NCBI RefSeq assembly: GCF_001577755.1
Contig: NZ_CP010776.1
Location: 2,604,001 to 2,668,000, forward strand
DNA from: Rufibacter sp. DG15C
GTDB taxonomy: Bacteria; Bacteroidota; Bacteroidia; Cytophagales; Hymenobacteraceae
Length of the DNA stretch: 64,000 bases
Reading direction: 5' to 3'
The notes beneath the pieces are model-generated. The model did no database searches and was not told where the DNA came from. It saw nothing but the letters and a program-made list of their open reading frames with translations. The translations under genes and the position numbers were made by a program. This document shows, in pieces, positions 17,977 to 25,608 of this stretch. Position 1 is the first letter of the stretch; each line of letters begins with the position of its first letter.

Positions 17977-18945
17977 CTAAATTAATCCTTCTTTCAGCAA
18001 ATCGTGCAGATGCACAAACCCCACAAAGGTACCAGATTTAGTGACAATGAGCTGCGTAATGTTTTTTTGTTGCATAATGACCAGCGCTTCGGCGGCGTAG
18101 GCGTCTACGTCAATGGTGAGCGGGGAAGGCGTCATGATGTCCGTGGCATGAATGCCTTTTAAGTCGTCATGGTTGGAAAGCATGCGGCGTAAATCACCAT
18201 CCGTAATAATGCCCACCAAAGCTTCTTGGCTGTCAACCACCGCGGTGGCGCCCAAACGTTTGGAAGAAATCTCAATGATGATTTCCTTGAGCGCCGCGTC
18301 TGCTGAAACTTTAGGAGCCGCGTTCAGCAAATACAAATCTTCAACTTTCAAGTATAAACGTTTGCCCAAAGAGCCGCCCGGATGCAAAGCCCCGAAGTCC
18401 TCGCTGGTAAAGTTTCTAGCCTCTAACAAACAAACCGCCAAAGCATCTGCCAACGCCAAATGCGCGGTGGTGCTAGTGGTGGGCGCCAGGTTATTAGGAC
18501 AGGCTTCTTTCTCAATGGTGGCATTGAGGACAAAATCTGCCTGTTGCGCCAGGTAAGAATCTGTGTTGGACACCAGGGCCGCCAATTGCGCTCCTTTGCG
18601 CTTAAGCAGGGGAACCAGCACCTTTATCTCGGGCGTGTTGCCGCTTTTGGAGAGGCAGATGACAAAGTCCTCAGATTGTATCATACCAAGGTCGCCGTGA
18701 ATGGCGTCTGCCGCGTGCATGAACAAGGCGGGCGTGCCGGTAGAGTTGAAGGTGGCCACAATTTTGGTGGCAATGTTGGCGCTTTTCCCTATTCCAGTCA
18801 CCACTACTCGGCCTTTAATGGCCAAAATAGCCTGCACACAGGCTTCAAACTCATCATTAATGTAGTCTGCCAATTTCAACACCGCCGCCGCTTCTTCCTG
18901 CAGGACATTTTTTGCGATGTTTTTGATATTTTTCGTGATATTCAA
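17977..18945 (-). CDS. kpsF: Arabinose-5-phosphate isomerase, KpsF/GutQ/KdsD family
   Basis: 322 residues: an SIS domain at about 30-175 (GRVVVTGIGKSANIATKIVA, the conserved STGTPALFMHAADAIHGDLGM, and FVICLSKSGNTPEI) followed by two CBS motifs at about 200-322 (LVGIITDGDLRRML, FVGFVHLHDLL). Known: the enzyme converts ribulose-5-phosphate to arabinose-5-phosphate, the first step to Kdo for lipopolysaccharide. The full-length SIS-CBS-CBS layout is retained. It is the first gene of the manC operon and faces recQ across about 70 bp. Confidence 0.92.
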   Translation of the reverse strand: MNITKNIKNIAKNVLQEEAAAVLKLADYINDEFEACVQAILAIKGRVVVTGIGKSANIATKIVATFNSTGTPALFMHAADAIHGDLGMIQSEDFVICLSKSGNTPEIKVLVPLLKRKGAQLAALVSNTDSYLAQQADFVLNATIEKEACPNNLAPTTSTTAHLALADALAVCLLEARNFTSEDFGALHPGGSLGKRLYLKVEDLYLLNAAPKVSADAALKEIIIEISSKRLGATAVVDSQEALVGIITDGDLRRMLSNHDDLKGIHATDIMTPSPLTIDVDAYAAEALVIMQQKNITQLIVTKSGTFVGFVHLHDLLKEGLI

Positions 18946-19016
18946 GTTAAATTTGTATTAGACAAGACAACAAAAGACAGTTTACCAGAACCTTGTTTAT
19001 AACACAGGAATCTCAC

Positions 19017-21197
19017 ATGTTAGTGAAACAAGACAATTTTTTAAAAAACAAATTAAAGGAAGTTTTCGGCTATAGTCAATTTAGGGGCAACCAAGAAGCG
19101 ATTATCCAAAACATCATGGAAGGCAAGAACACGTTTGTGATCATGCCTACCGGCGCGGGCAAGTCGCTTTGCTACCAGTTGCCAGCGCTGGCCATGGAGG
19201 GAACGGCCATTGTCATTTCCCCTTTAATTGCCCTGATGAAGAATCAGGTGGACCAGCTGAACGCCTTTGGCGTGAACGCGCAGTTCCTGAACTCCACGCT
19301 TTCCAAAGCAGAAATAAACCGCGTAAAACGGGAGACCATTAGCGGCGAAGTTAAATTGCTGTACGTGGCCCCAGAGTCTTTGACCAAAGAAGACACCCTG
19401 GATTTCTTAAAGCAAGCCAAGATTACGTTTGTAGCCATTGACGAGGCGCACTGTATTTCTGAGTGGGGTCATGACTTCAGGCCAGAGTATCGCAAAATCA
19501 GAGGCATTATTGACAGCATAGGCAACCTGCCTATTATTGCCCTTACCGCCACGGCCACACCAAAGGTGCAACTGGACATACAGCGCAACCTGCAGATGGA
19601 CGACGCATCTGTGTTCAAATCCTCTTTCAATAGAACCAACCTGTATTATGAGGTGCGCCCTAAGCACCAAACCAAAAAACAGGTCATCAAATACATCAAG
19701 AAGAACAAAGGCAAAAGCGGCATCATTTACTGCTTGAGCCGCAAGAAGGTAGAAGAGATAGCCGAGCTCTTGCGCGTGAACGATGTGAAAGCCTTGCCGT
19801 ACCACGCCGGTTTGGACGCACCCATCAGGATGGCCAATCAAGATGCTTTCTTGAATGAAGACGCCGACGTGATTGTGGCCACCATTGCCTTCGGCATGGG
19901 CATTGACAAGCCAGACGTGCGCTTTGTGATTCATTATGATACGCCTAAGTCCATTGAGGGCTATTACCAGGAGACAGGCCGTGCAGGACGGGACGGACTG
20001 GAGGGCAACTGCCTCATGTTCTACAGCTACGATGACATTGTCAAGTTGGAGAAGTTCAGCAAGGACAAACCGGTCACCGAGCGCGACAACTCCAAACTAC
20101 TGTTGCAGGAGATGGCCTCTTACGCAGACTCAGCGGTGTGTAGAAGAAGACAGCTATTGCATTACTTTGGGGAGATGTACAACAAGGACTGTGGCTTCTG
20201 CGACAACTGCGTGCACCCCAAAGAGAAGTTTGAGGCTGAGAAGGAATTGATTCTGGCCATTAAAACGGTGCAGCAGACCAATGAGCGCTTCCCGATGGAT
20301 CACCTGGTGAACGTGCTCACGGGCATGAAAGACCAGTACGTGGAAAGCTACAGCCATGACCAGCTAGAAGTCTATGGCGCTGGCAAGGAGCACGACGCCG
20401 CTTACTGGAGCTCGGTGTTGCGCCAGGCTTTGCTGTTTGACTACCTGGAGAAGGACATTGAGAACTTCGGGACGGTGAAGATTTCTGACAAGGGAAGAGA
20501 GTACCTGCAGAAGCCACACCCTATCAAGTTTGCTAAGGACCATAACTTTGAAGAAGAGGTACAGCAGGAAGAAGAGAAGGTAGAGACGCAGGCCGCGGCC
20601 GGGCATGACACCGTTCTGTTTGACATGCTGAAGTCTTTGCGGAAGAAGCTGGCCAAGGAGATGAACTTGCCACCATACGTGCTCTTCCAGGACCCGTCCA
20701 TCAAGGAGATGGCTACCACGTACCCTACCAACAAAGAGGACCTGTCACATATTGCAGGCGTGGGGATGGGCAAGGCCCAGAAGTTCGGGAAGCCGTTCCT
20801 GGAGCTCATCACCAAATACGTAGAGGAGAACGAGATTGAAACCGCCGCCGATGTGGTGGTGAAAACCACGGTAAACAAGTCTAAGCTCAAAATCTACGTG
20901 ATTCAGCAGATAGACAAAAAAATGGACCTGGAGGAGATTGCCTCTTCTAAGTCCATTACCATGGCTGAGTTGATTGAAGAGATTGAGCATATCTGCTACT
21001 CGGGCACCAAACTCAACCTGGATTACTACATCAATGGGGTATTGGACCATGAGCGCCAGCAGGAAGTGATGGATTACTTTATGAACGCCACCACTGACAA
21101 CATGGCCGAGGCGATGAAAGAACTAGGCACTGATGATTACACCGAGGATGACTTGCGTTTGATGCGCATCAAGTTCTTGTCTAAATACGCCAACTAA
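19017..21197 (+). CDS. recQ: ATP-dependent DNA helicase RecQ
   Basis: 726 residues from the ATG at 19017, which has AGGA 10 bp upstream. An upstream TTG at 18993 would add 8 unlikely residues. Superfamily 2 motifs: Q-motif/FRGNQEAI, Walker A MPTGAGKSLCYQLP (about 43-56), DEAH (142-145), ALTATAT, and motif VI QETGRAGRDG. The zinc-binding domain has the CRRRQLLHYFGE and CGFCDNC cysteines. RQC, then an HRDC domain (LFDMLKSLRKKLAKE, about 550-625). A C-terminal helical extension of about 90 residues is typical of Bacteroidota RecQ. Function: 3'-5' unwinding in recombination and fork repair. Confidence 0.95.
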   Translation: MLVKQDNFLKNKLKEVFGYSQFRGNQEAIIQNIMEGKNTFVIMPTGAGKSLCYQLPALAMEGTAIVISPLIALMKNQVDQLNAFGVNAQFLNSTLSKAEINRVKRETISGEVKLLYVAPESLTKEDTLDFLKQAKITFVAIDEAHCISEWGHDFRPEYRKIRGIIDSIGNLPIIALTATATPKVQLDIQRNLQMDDASVFKSSFNRTNLYYEVRPKHQTKKQVIKYIKKNKGKSGIIYCLSRKKVEEIAELLRVNDVKALPYHAGLDAPIRMANQDAFLNEDADVIVATIAFGMGIDKPDVRFVIHYDTPKSIEGYYQETGRAGRDGLEGNCLMFYSYDDIVKLEKFSKDKPVTERDNSKLLLQEMASYADSAVCRRRQLLHYFGEMYNKDCGFCDNCVHPKEKFEAEKELILAIKTVQQTNERFPMDHLVNVLTGMKDQYVESYSHDQLEVYGAGKEHDAAYWSSVLRQALLFDYLEKDIENFGTVKISDKGREYLQKPHPIKFAKDHNFEEEVQQEEEKVETQAAAGHDTVLFDMLKSLRKKLAKEMNLPPYVLFQDPSIKEMATTYPTNKEDLSHIAGVGMGKAQKFGKPFLELITKYVEENEIETAADVVVKTTVNKSKLKIYVIQQIDKKMDLEEIASSKSITMAELIEEIEHICYSGTKLNLDYYINGVLDHERQQEVMDYFMNATTDNMAEAMKELGTDDYTEDDLRLMRIKFLSKYAN

Positions 21198-21221
21198 AAT
21201 TGGCAGAGCGTTAGAAAAAAG

Positions 21222-21251
21222 AAAAAGCAGGTGGCAACACCTGCTTTTTTT
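21222..21251 (+). terminator. Intrinsic terminator after recQ
   Basis: Stem AAAAAGCAGGTG / CACCTGCTTTTT, loop GCAA, then more T. Confidence 0.92.
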
Positions 21252-21271
21252 GTTTCCTTTGTAGAGCACTT

Positions 21272-21309
21272 CGTTTTTGGGCTGTTTTCCAAGAAGTAGG
21301 CCAAAAACG
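21272..21309. repeat. 38-bp palindromic repeat, copy 8
   Basis: Left arm CGTTTTTGGGCT, loop GTTTTCCAAGAAGT, right arm AGGCCAAAAACG. 21 bp past the recQ terminator. Confidence 0.88.
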
Positions 21310-21369
21310 GACAAGGCTTCATTTTGAATCATACCTGCGCGGCCACGCCCGGGTGCAAACCAAAAGAAT

Positions 21370-22674
21370 ATGAATGTCCTCATCATCGGCTCTGGCGGCC
21401 GCGAGCACGCCCTCGCCTGGAAATTGCAGCAAAGCCCTTACTGTGACAAAATCTACGTAGCGCCCGGGAACGCCGGCACGGCTCAGATTGCCACCAACGT
21501 AGACATCTCCACCATGGATTTTGAGGAACTGGCCAAATTCGCTACGGACTTTAACATCATGATGGTAGTAGTGGGCCCCGAGGATCCTTTAGTGGCGGGC
21601 ATCTCTGACTATTTCGCGGAGCGGGAATACCTCCAGAACATTCTGGTAGTAGGCCCTTGCAAGGCGGGTGCGCAGCTAGAGGGCAGCAAGGACTTCTCCA
21701 AGCAGTTCCTTCTCAAATACAATATCCCCACAGCGCAATACCAGACCTTCACGGCTGACACTCTTGACCAAGGCTTAATGTACCTGCAACAGCAGTCATT
21801 TCCTATTGTCTTAAAAGCAGATGGATTGGCTGCCGGAAAAGGAGTGGTCATTGCCAAGGATTTTGAGGAAGCCAGTTTCACGCTCAAAGGCATGCTTTTG
21901 CACAGCAAATTTGGCAGCGCGGGCAACAAGGTGGTGATTGAGGAGTTCCTGCAGGGCATTGAAATGTCGGCGTTCATACTAACGGATGGCAAAGAATATG
22001 TCATGCTGCCAGAGGCCAAGGATTACAAACGCATTGGCGAGGAAGACACTGGCCTGAACACCGGCGGCATGGGCGCTGTCTCCCCGGTACCGTTTGCCAA
22101 CGAGGCCTTTATGGCCAAGGTGCGCGAACGCGTCATTGAGCCTACGTTAAGGGGCTTACAAGAAGAGAACATCCCATACTCAGGGTTCTTGTTCATTGGG
22201 TTGATGAGCGTGAATGGAGAGCCTTACGTGATTGAATACAATGTGCGTCTGGGGGACCCCGAGACCGAAGCCATTTTGCCCCGCATCCAGTCAGATTTGT
22301 TTGAGCTGTTCAAAGCCCTGCATGACCATGAGTTGGGACAGTTCAACCTGCAGATAGACCCGCGGTCGGCCACTACCATCTTCCTGGTTTCAGGCGGTTA
22401 TCCTGAGGACTACGAGAAGGGTAAAGAAATCCATGGTCTGGAGAAAGAGGTGCCACAGGACGTGTATTGCTTTCATGGCGGCACCAAGAAGAACGGACAA
22501 GGTCAGGTAGTGACGGACGGCGGACGCGTCATGGCCATCACCGCCTTGGGCAACAACATGGAAGAAGCGCTCAAAAAAGCCAACCTGACAGCCACGCACA
22601 TCAAATGGCCGGGCCGCTATTTCAGGCAAGACATAGGTTTTGACCTGCGCAAATATGTAGCCGAGCGATTATAG
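21370..22674 (+). CDS. purD: Phosphoribosylamine--glycine ligase
   Basis: 434 residues. N-domain opens with MNVLIIGSGGREHALAWKL, followed by APGNAGTA and VVGPEDPLVAGI, all family signatures. The ATP-grasp domain holds VLKADGLAAGKGVVIA and GLNTGGMGAVSP. The metal-binding end is FNVRLGDPETE-like (EYNVRLGDPETEAILPR). Function: second step of purine synthesis, making glycinamide ribonucleotide with ATP. No other pur gene is adjacent. The last codons and stop (CGA TTA TAG) lie inside a degenerate copy of the 38-bp repeat. Confidence 0.96.
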   Translation: MNVLIIGSGGREHALAWKLQQSPYCDKIYVAPGNAGTAQIATNVDISTMDFEELAKFATDFNIMMVVVGPEDPLVAGISDYFAEREYLQNILVVGPCKAGAQLEGSKDFSKQFLLKYNIPTAQYQTFTADTLDQGLMYLQQQSFPIVLKADGLAAGKGVVIAKDFEEASFTLKGMLLHSKFGSAGNKVVIEEFLQGIEMSAFILTDGKEYVMLPEAKDYKRIGEEDTGLNTGGMGAVSPVPFANEAFMAKVRERVIEPTLRGLQEENIPYSGFLFIGLMSVNGEPYVIEYNVRLGDPETEAILPRIQSDLFELFKALHDHELGQFNLQIDPRSATTIFLVSGGYPEDYEKGKEIHGLEKEVPQDVYCFHGGTKKNGQGQVVTDGGRVMAITALGNNMEEALKKANLTATHIKWPGRYFRQDIGFDLRKYVAERL

Positions 22675-22703
22675 CCTGTTTTCTGGGAATTGAAGCAAAA
22701 TGA
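22666..22703. repeat. 38-bp palindromic repeat, copy 9 (overlaps purD stop)
   Basis: Left arm CGATTATAGCCT is degenerate but aligns over the full 38 bp; loop GTTTTCTGGGAATT; right arm GAAGCAAAATGA. The TAG stop of purD is formed by the arm. Confidence 0.6.
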
Positions 22704-22737
22704 CGAGGGTCAGCCAAACGGTTGGCCCTCGTCATTT
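22697..22737 (+). terminator. Intrinsic terminator after purD
   Basis: Stem AAATGACGAGGGTCAGCC / GGTTGGCCCTCGTCATTT with loop AAAC. Its 5' A-tract is the right arm of repeat copy 9. Confidence 0.9.
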
Positions 22738-22810
22738 ATACAAGGGGCAACGTGGCGGTAATTTTGTCGTTGGGTAAGAGAGTTCTTTTACCGTCAATAC
22801 CGCACCTGCC

Positions 22811-24094
22811 ATGATCATTTCCACAGAATATACCTCCGCTGAAGAAGCCGTCAAACTCATAAAATCTGGGGACCGCGTGTTTGTGCATGGGGCCGCCATG
22901 ACGCCGCTTAGGCTGGTGAACGCAGTGTCTGCCCGTTCTTCAGAGCTGCGGGAGGTAGAGTTCATCCACATTCATACCGAAGGCCCAGCGCCCTATACAA
23001 ATCCAGAAAACGCCGGCAGTTTCAAGACCAACGCGTGCTTTGTGGGCGGTAATATTCGGCAGGCCATCAATGAAGGCCACGCAGATTACATTCCCATCTT
23101 CCTGAGTGAGATTTCCTTTTTATTTAGGAGAAAGATTCTGCCTTTGGATGTGGCCTTGGTGCAGGTGTCGCCGCCAGATGCGCACGGCTATTGCAGTTTG
23201 GGAGCGTCTGTAGACATAGCCTTGTCAGCGGTAGAGACGGCCAAGATCATCATTGCTGAGGTGAATCCACGGGTGCCTAGGTCCCACGGCGATGGCGTGG
23301 TACACATGAAGCAGTTCCATGCCAAGGTGTGGGTAGACGAGCCCTTGCCTGAGCATTTGGGCAAGCACACGGGCAGTGTAGAGCTGCAGATAGGTAGAAT
23401 GGTAGCCGAGCTGGTAGAAGACGGTGCCACGTTGCAAATGGGCATAGGCGGCATTCCGGACGCAGTGCTTGCGCAGCTGATGAACCACAAGAACTTGGGC
23501 ATCCACACGGAGATGTTCTCTGACGGCATCATTCCCTTGGTGGAGAAAGGCATCATCACCGGGTCCAAAAAACGCATTCTTCCCCACAAGATCGTCTCCT
23601 GTTTTGTGAACGGTTCTCAGAAGGTCTTCGATTTTCTGGATGACAACCCGGGCGTGGTCTTGAAGGAGGCCGTCTATACCAACGACACTTCCATTATTCG
23701 GCAGAACCCCAAGGTGACGGCCATCAACAGCGCCATTGAGGTGGATTTGACCGGCCAGGTCTGCGCTGATACCATTGGCACCTATCAGTTCTCAGGAGTA
23801 GGCGGCCAGATGGATTTTATGCGCGGCGCGGCCCTCTCTGATGCCGGAAAGCCCATCATTGCCTTGCCCTCCATTACCAACAAAGGCGAGTCCAAGATTG
23901 TGAACATGCTCAAACCCGGGGCCAGCGTCACTACTACCAGAGCCCATGTGCGCTACATCGTGACAGAATACGGCATCGCGGATTTATACGGAAAGAACCT
24001 GCGCCAGCGCGCCAAGGCCCTTATCCAAATTGCCCATCCCAACCACCGCGAAGAACTGGAACGGCTGGCCTTTGATCGGTTTAAGACGCTGTAG
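22811..24094 (+). CDS. Acetyl-CoA hydrolase/CoA-transferase family protein
   Basis: 427 residues with the two-lobed CoA-transferase fold. N-lobe: VFVHGAAMTPLRLVNAVSAR and FVGGNIRQAINEGHADYIPIFLSE. Middle: GATLQMGIGGIPDAVLAQL and LGIHTEMFSDG, where the Glu before MFSDG is in the position that forms the glutamyl-CoA thioester in class I enzymes. C-lobe: GVGGQMDFMRGAALS and the Tyr-Gly end VTEYGIADLYGKNLRQRA. Known relatives are succinyl-CoA:acetate and 4-hydroxybutyrate CoA-transferases. Likely job: moving CoA between acetate and another short acyl chain. TAATTTTG at 22759-22766 is a possible -7 element. Confidence 0.88.
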   Translation: MIISTEYTSAEEAVKLIKSGDRVFVHGAAMTPLRLVNAVSARSSELREVEFIHIHTEGPAPYTNPENAGSFKTNACFVGGNIRQAINEGHADYIPIFLSEISFLFRRKILPLDVALVQVSPPDAHGYCSLGASVDIALSAVETAKIIIAEVNPRVPRSHGDGVVHMKQFHAKVWVDEPLPEHLGKHTGSVELQIGRMVAELVEDGATLQMGIGGIPDAVLAQLMNHKNLGIHTEMFSDGIIPLVEKGIITGSKKRILPHKIVSCFVNGSQKVFDFLDDNPGVVLKEAVYTNDTSIIRQNPKVTAINSAIEVDLTGQVCADTIGTYQFSGVGGQMDFMRGAALSDAGKPIIALPSITNKGESKIVNMLKPGASVTTTRAHVRYIVTEYGIADLYGKNLRQRAKALIQIAHPNHREELERLAFDRFKTL

Positions 24095-24203
24095 GGTAGT
24101 TGTTGTTGGTTATTTGTTTATTCGAACTAGAAAATACGGATTCTTTCAAAAGTGAGCGGTGGTACTCCGCAGTGCCTAGTCTCTACAGAATCCGCGCATT
24201 CAG

Positions 24204-24230
24204 TCCCCCTTTGAAGGGGGTAGGGGGATG
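24204..24230. repeat. CCCCCTT-TG-AAGGGGG hairpin repeat
   Basis: CCCCCTTTGAAGGGGG forms a short hairpin and is followed by TAGGGGGATG. This motif type occurs as an interspersed repeat in many bacterial genomes (recall, not checked). Only one copy in this window. Confidence 0.55.
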
Positions 24231-24264
24231 ATTATGCATACAGATGGTTTATTTCCAATACAAA

Positions 24265-24300
24265 CCCCCTCATCCTAACCTTCTCCCTCAGGGAGAAGGG
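24265..24300. repeat. CCTTCTCCC-TCA-GGGAGAAGG hairpin repeat
   Basis: Prefix CCCCCTCATCCTAA followed by a perfect hairpin with stem CCTTCTCCC/GGGAGAAGG and loop TCA. A widespread interspersed bacterial repeat type; one copy here. Confidence 0.6.
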
Positions 24301-24312
24301 ACTGTGCTGATG

Positions 24313-24350
24313 CGTTTTTAGCCTGATTTCCAGAAAATAGGCCAAAACAG
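24313..24350. repeat. 38-bp palindromic repeat, copy 10
   Basis: Left arm CGTTTTTAGCCT, loop GATTTCCAGAAAAT, right arm AGGCCAAAACAG. Its right end runs into the following terminator stem. Confidence 0.88.
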
Positions 24351-24386
24351 AAAAGCCTGACGCAATCAAGTGTCAGGCTTTTCTGT
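24347..24386. terminator. Bidirectional terminator, CoA-transferase / bacilliredoxin
   Basis: Stem ACAGAAAAGCCTGAC / GTCAGGCTTTTCTGT, 10-nt loop, between convergent genes. Confidence 0.85.
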
Positions 24387-24405
24387 GAGGTTGCAAATAA
24401 GATGA

Positions 24406-24834
24406 TTACTTAGCGCAGTAGTCTTCAAAGGCGCCTTGCAGGCTGTCCACGATTCTGGTCAGGTCGTTGCCTTCAATGTGATGGCGCTCGATCATGTGCA
24501 CCAGCTCGCCGTCCTTAAACAAAGCGATGGAAGGAGAGGAGGGAGGATAGGGTAGCATGAACTCGCGGGCTTTAGCCACGGCGTCACCTTCCATGCCGGC
24601 AAATACAGTCACCAATTTGCTAGGCTTGTTTTCACTGGAGGCTACGGCCATTTTCAGGGCCGGACGGGCTTTAGAAGCGGCACAACCACACACAGAGTTG
24701 ATGGCTACCAACACGGTGCCTTCTTTCTGGTTCAAGACAGATTCTACTTCTTCTGGGGTCATCAATTGCTCAAAGCCAACAGAGGTAAGGTCTTCCCGGA
24801 TTGGGGCCACCATATATTCAGGATACATTCCCAT
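24406..24834 (-). CDS. Bacilliredoxin, BrxA/BrxB (YphP/YqiW) family
   Basis: 142 residues, a single thioredoxin-fold domain with the family's CXC active site, Cys-Gly-Cys, in AINSVCGCAASKARPALKMA. YPPSSPSIALFKDGELVHMIERHHIEG is the conserved C-terminal half. Known: bacilliredoxins remove bacillithiol from mixed disulfides after oxidative stress. Many Bacteroidota make bacillithiol, so a de-bacillithiolation role in the cytoplasm is likely, but no bsh gene is in the window. Single-gene transcript, convergent with the CoA-transferase. Confidence 0.93.
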   Translation of the reverse strand: MGMYPEYMVAPIREDLTSVGFEQLMTPEEVESVLNQKEGTVLVAINSVCGCAASKARPALKMAVASSENKPSKLVTVFAGMEGDAVAKAREFMLPYPPSSPSIALFKDGELVHMIERHHIEGNDLTRIVDSLQGAFEDYCAK

Positions 24835-25045
24835 GGTTCTTTTATAAAATTTAGGTGCGTGAATTCTTATTTTGTTGTAAATTTACAGAATCAAGCCTAG
24901 AACACCACACCTAGTCCTTTGGTTTCCAGTATACCGCAGGAAAGCTAAACCTGTAAAGAAGGATAGATTGGTGGACGCTAGGGCCATGCAGGCTGTATTT
25001 GGCCGGTAAGGCTAGGAAGAATATTAAATTTTAATCCCTTCCTTC

Positions 25046-25076
25046 TTGGAATTAATCTGGCAGTCTTGTAGTTTTG
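25046..25076 (+). promoter_or_regulatory. Promoter of rpsT
   Basis: TTG at 25046-25048, 20-bp spacer, TAGTTTTG at 25069-25076. Leader of about 50 nt to the ATG at 25131. The remaining sequence between the bacilliredoxin gene and this promoter shows nothing else. Confidence 0.65.
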
Positions 25077-25130
25077 CAAACTCATTTAGAACCAGAAGTC
25101 AAAAGCATTTATTTATATTCACTGTAAACC

Positions 25131-25388
25131 ATGGCTAACCACAAGTCAGCAATAAAGAGAATCAGATCTAACAACGCGAAACGCTTGCTTAACCGTTATC
25201 AAGCAAAAACTACTCGTACGTTTGTAAAGCGTTTGAAAAACACCACCGACCAGGCTGAAGCCCAAGAGCTTTTCAAAACTGTGTCTGGTATGCTAGACCG
25301 TTTGGCCAAGAAGAACGTGATTCACAAAAACAAAGCGGCTAACAACAAATCTAAGTTGGCCAAGTTTGTAAATAAATTAGCAGCCTAA
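25131..25388 (+). CDS. rpsT: 30S ribosomal protein S20
   Basis: 85 residues, strongly basic, opening with MANHKSAIKRIRSNNAKRL and ending GMLDRLAKKNVIHKNKAANNKSKLAKFVNKL. Both ends are family signatures and the length is normal. It binds the 5' domain of 16S rRNA early in 30S assembly. Single gene with its own promoter and terminator; S20 is often autoregulated but no leader structure was recognised. Confidence 0.97.
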   Translation: MANHKSAIKRIRSNNAKRLLNRYQAKTTRTFVKRLKNTTDQAEAQELFKTVSGMLDRLAKKNVIHKNKAANNKSKLAKFVNKLAA

Positions 25389-25419
25389 GTTTAAGGACCC
25401 GTTCCTTTACTTACGTTGA

Positions 25420-25452
25420 ACAAAAAGCCTTGCCCCATGCAAGGCTTTTTGT
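25420..25452 (+). terminator. Intrinsic terminator after rpsT
   Basis: Stem ACAAAAAGCCTTG / CAAGGCTTTTTGT, loop CCCCATG. Confidence 0.93.
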
Positions 25453-25466
25453 GTTGTAGAGACTTT

Positions 25467-25504
25467 CGTTTTTGACCTGGTTTCCAGAAAACAAGCTAAA
25501 AACG
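25467..25504. repeat. 38-bp palindromic repeat, copy 11
   Basis: Left arm CGTTTTTGACCT, loop GGTTTCCAGAAAAC, right arm AAGCTAAAAACG. Between the terminators of the convergent rpsT and pyk genes. Confidence 0.88.
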
Positions 25505-25524
25505 AAAATCCAGAATAGCTTGTA

Positions 25525-25566
25525 ACAAAAAGGCCCGCCTCCATTTGGAAGCGGGCCTTCTTGTTG
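25525..25566 (-). terminator. Intrinsic terminator after pyk
   Basis: Stem AACAAAAAGGCCCGCCTCC / GGAAGCGGGCCTTCTTGTT; the T-rich side faces the end of the minus-strand pyk transcript. Confidence 0.9.
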
Positions 25567-25608
25567 TATTAAAAGTCTAGCTCCTTAAATTCTAGTCTCT
25601 AGCGTCTT

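Larger units (their letters stand above)
24095..24405. other. Convergent intergenic region with two other hairpin repeats
   Basis: No gene. It contains two G/C-rich self-complementary tracts (24204-24230 and 24265-24300), one 38-bp repeat copy and a bidirectional terminator, so it is almost wholly repeat and hairpin sequence between convergent genes. Confidence 0.7.
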
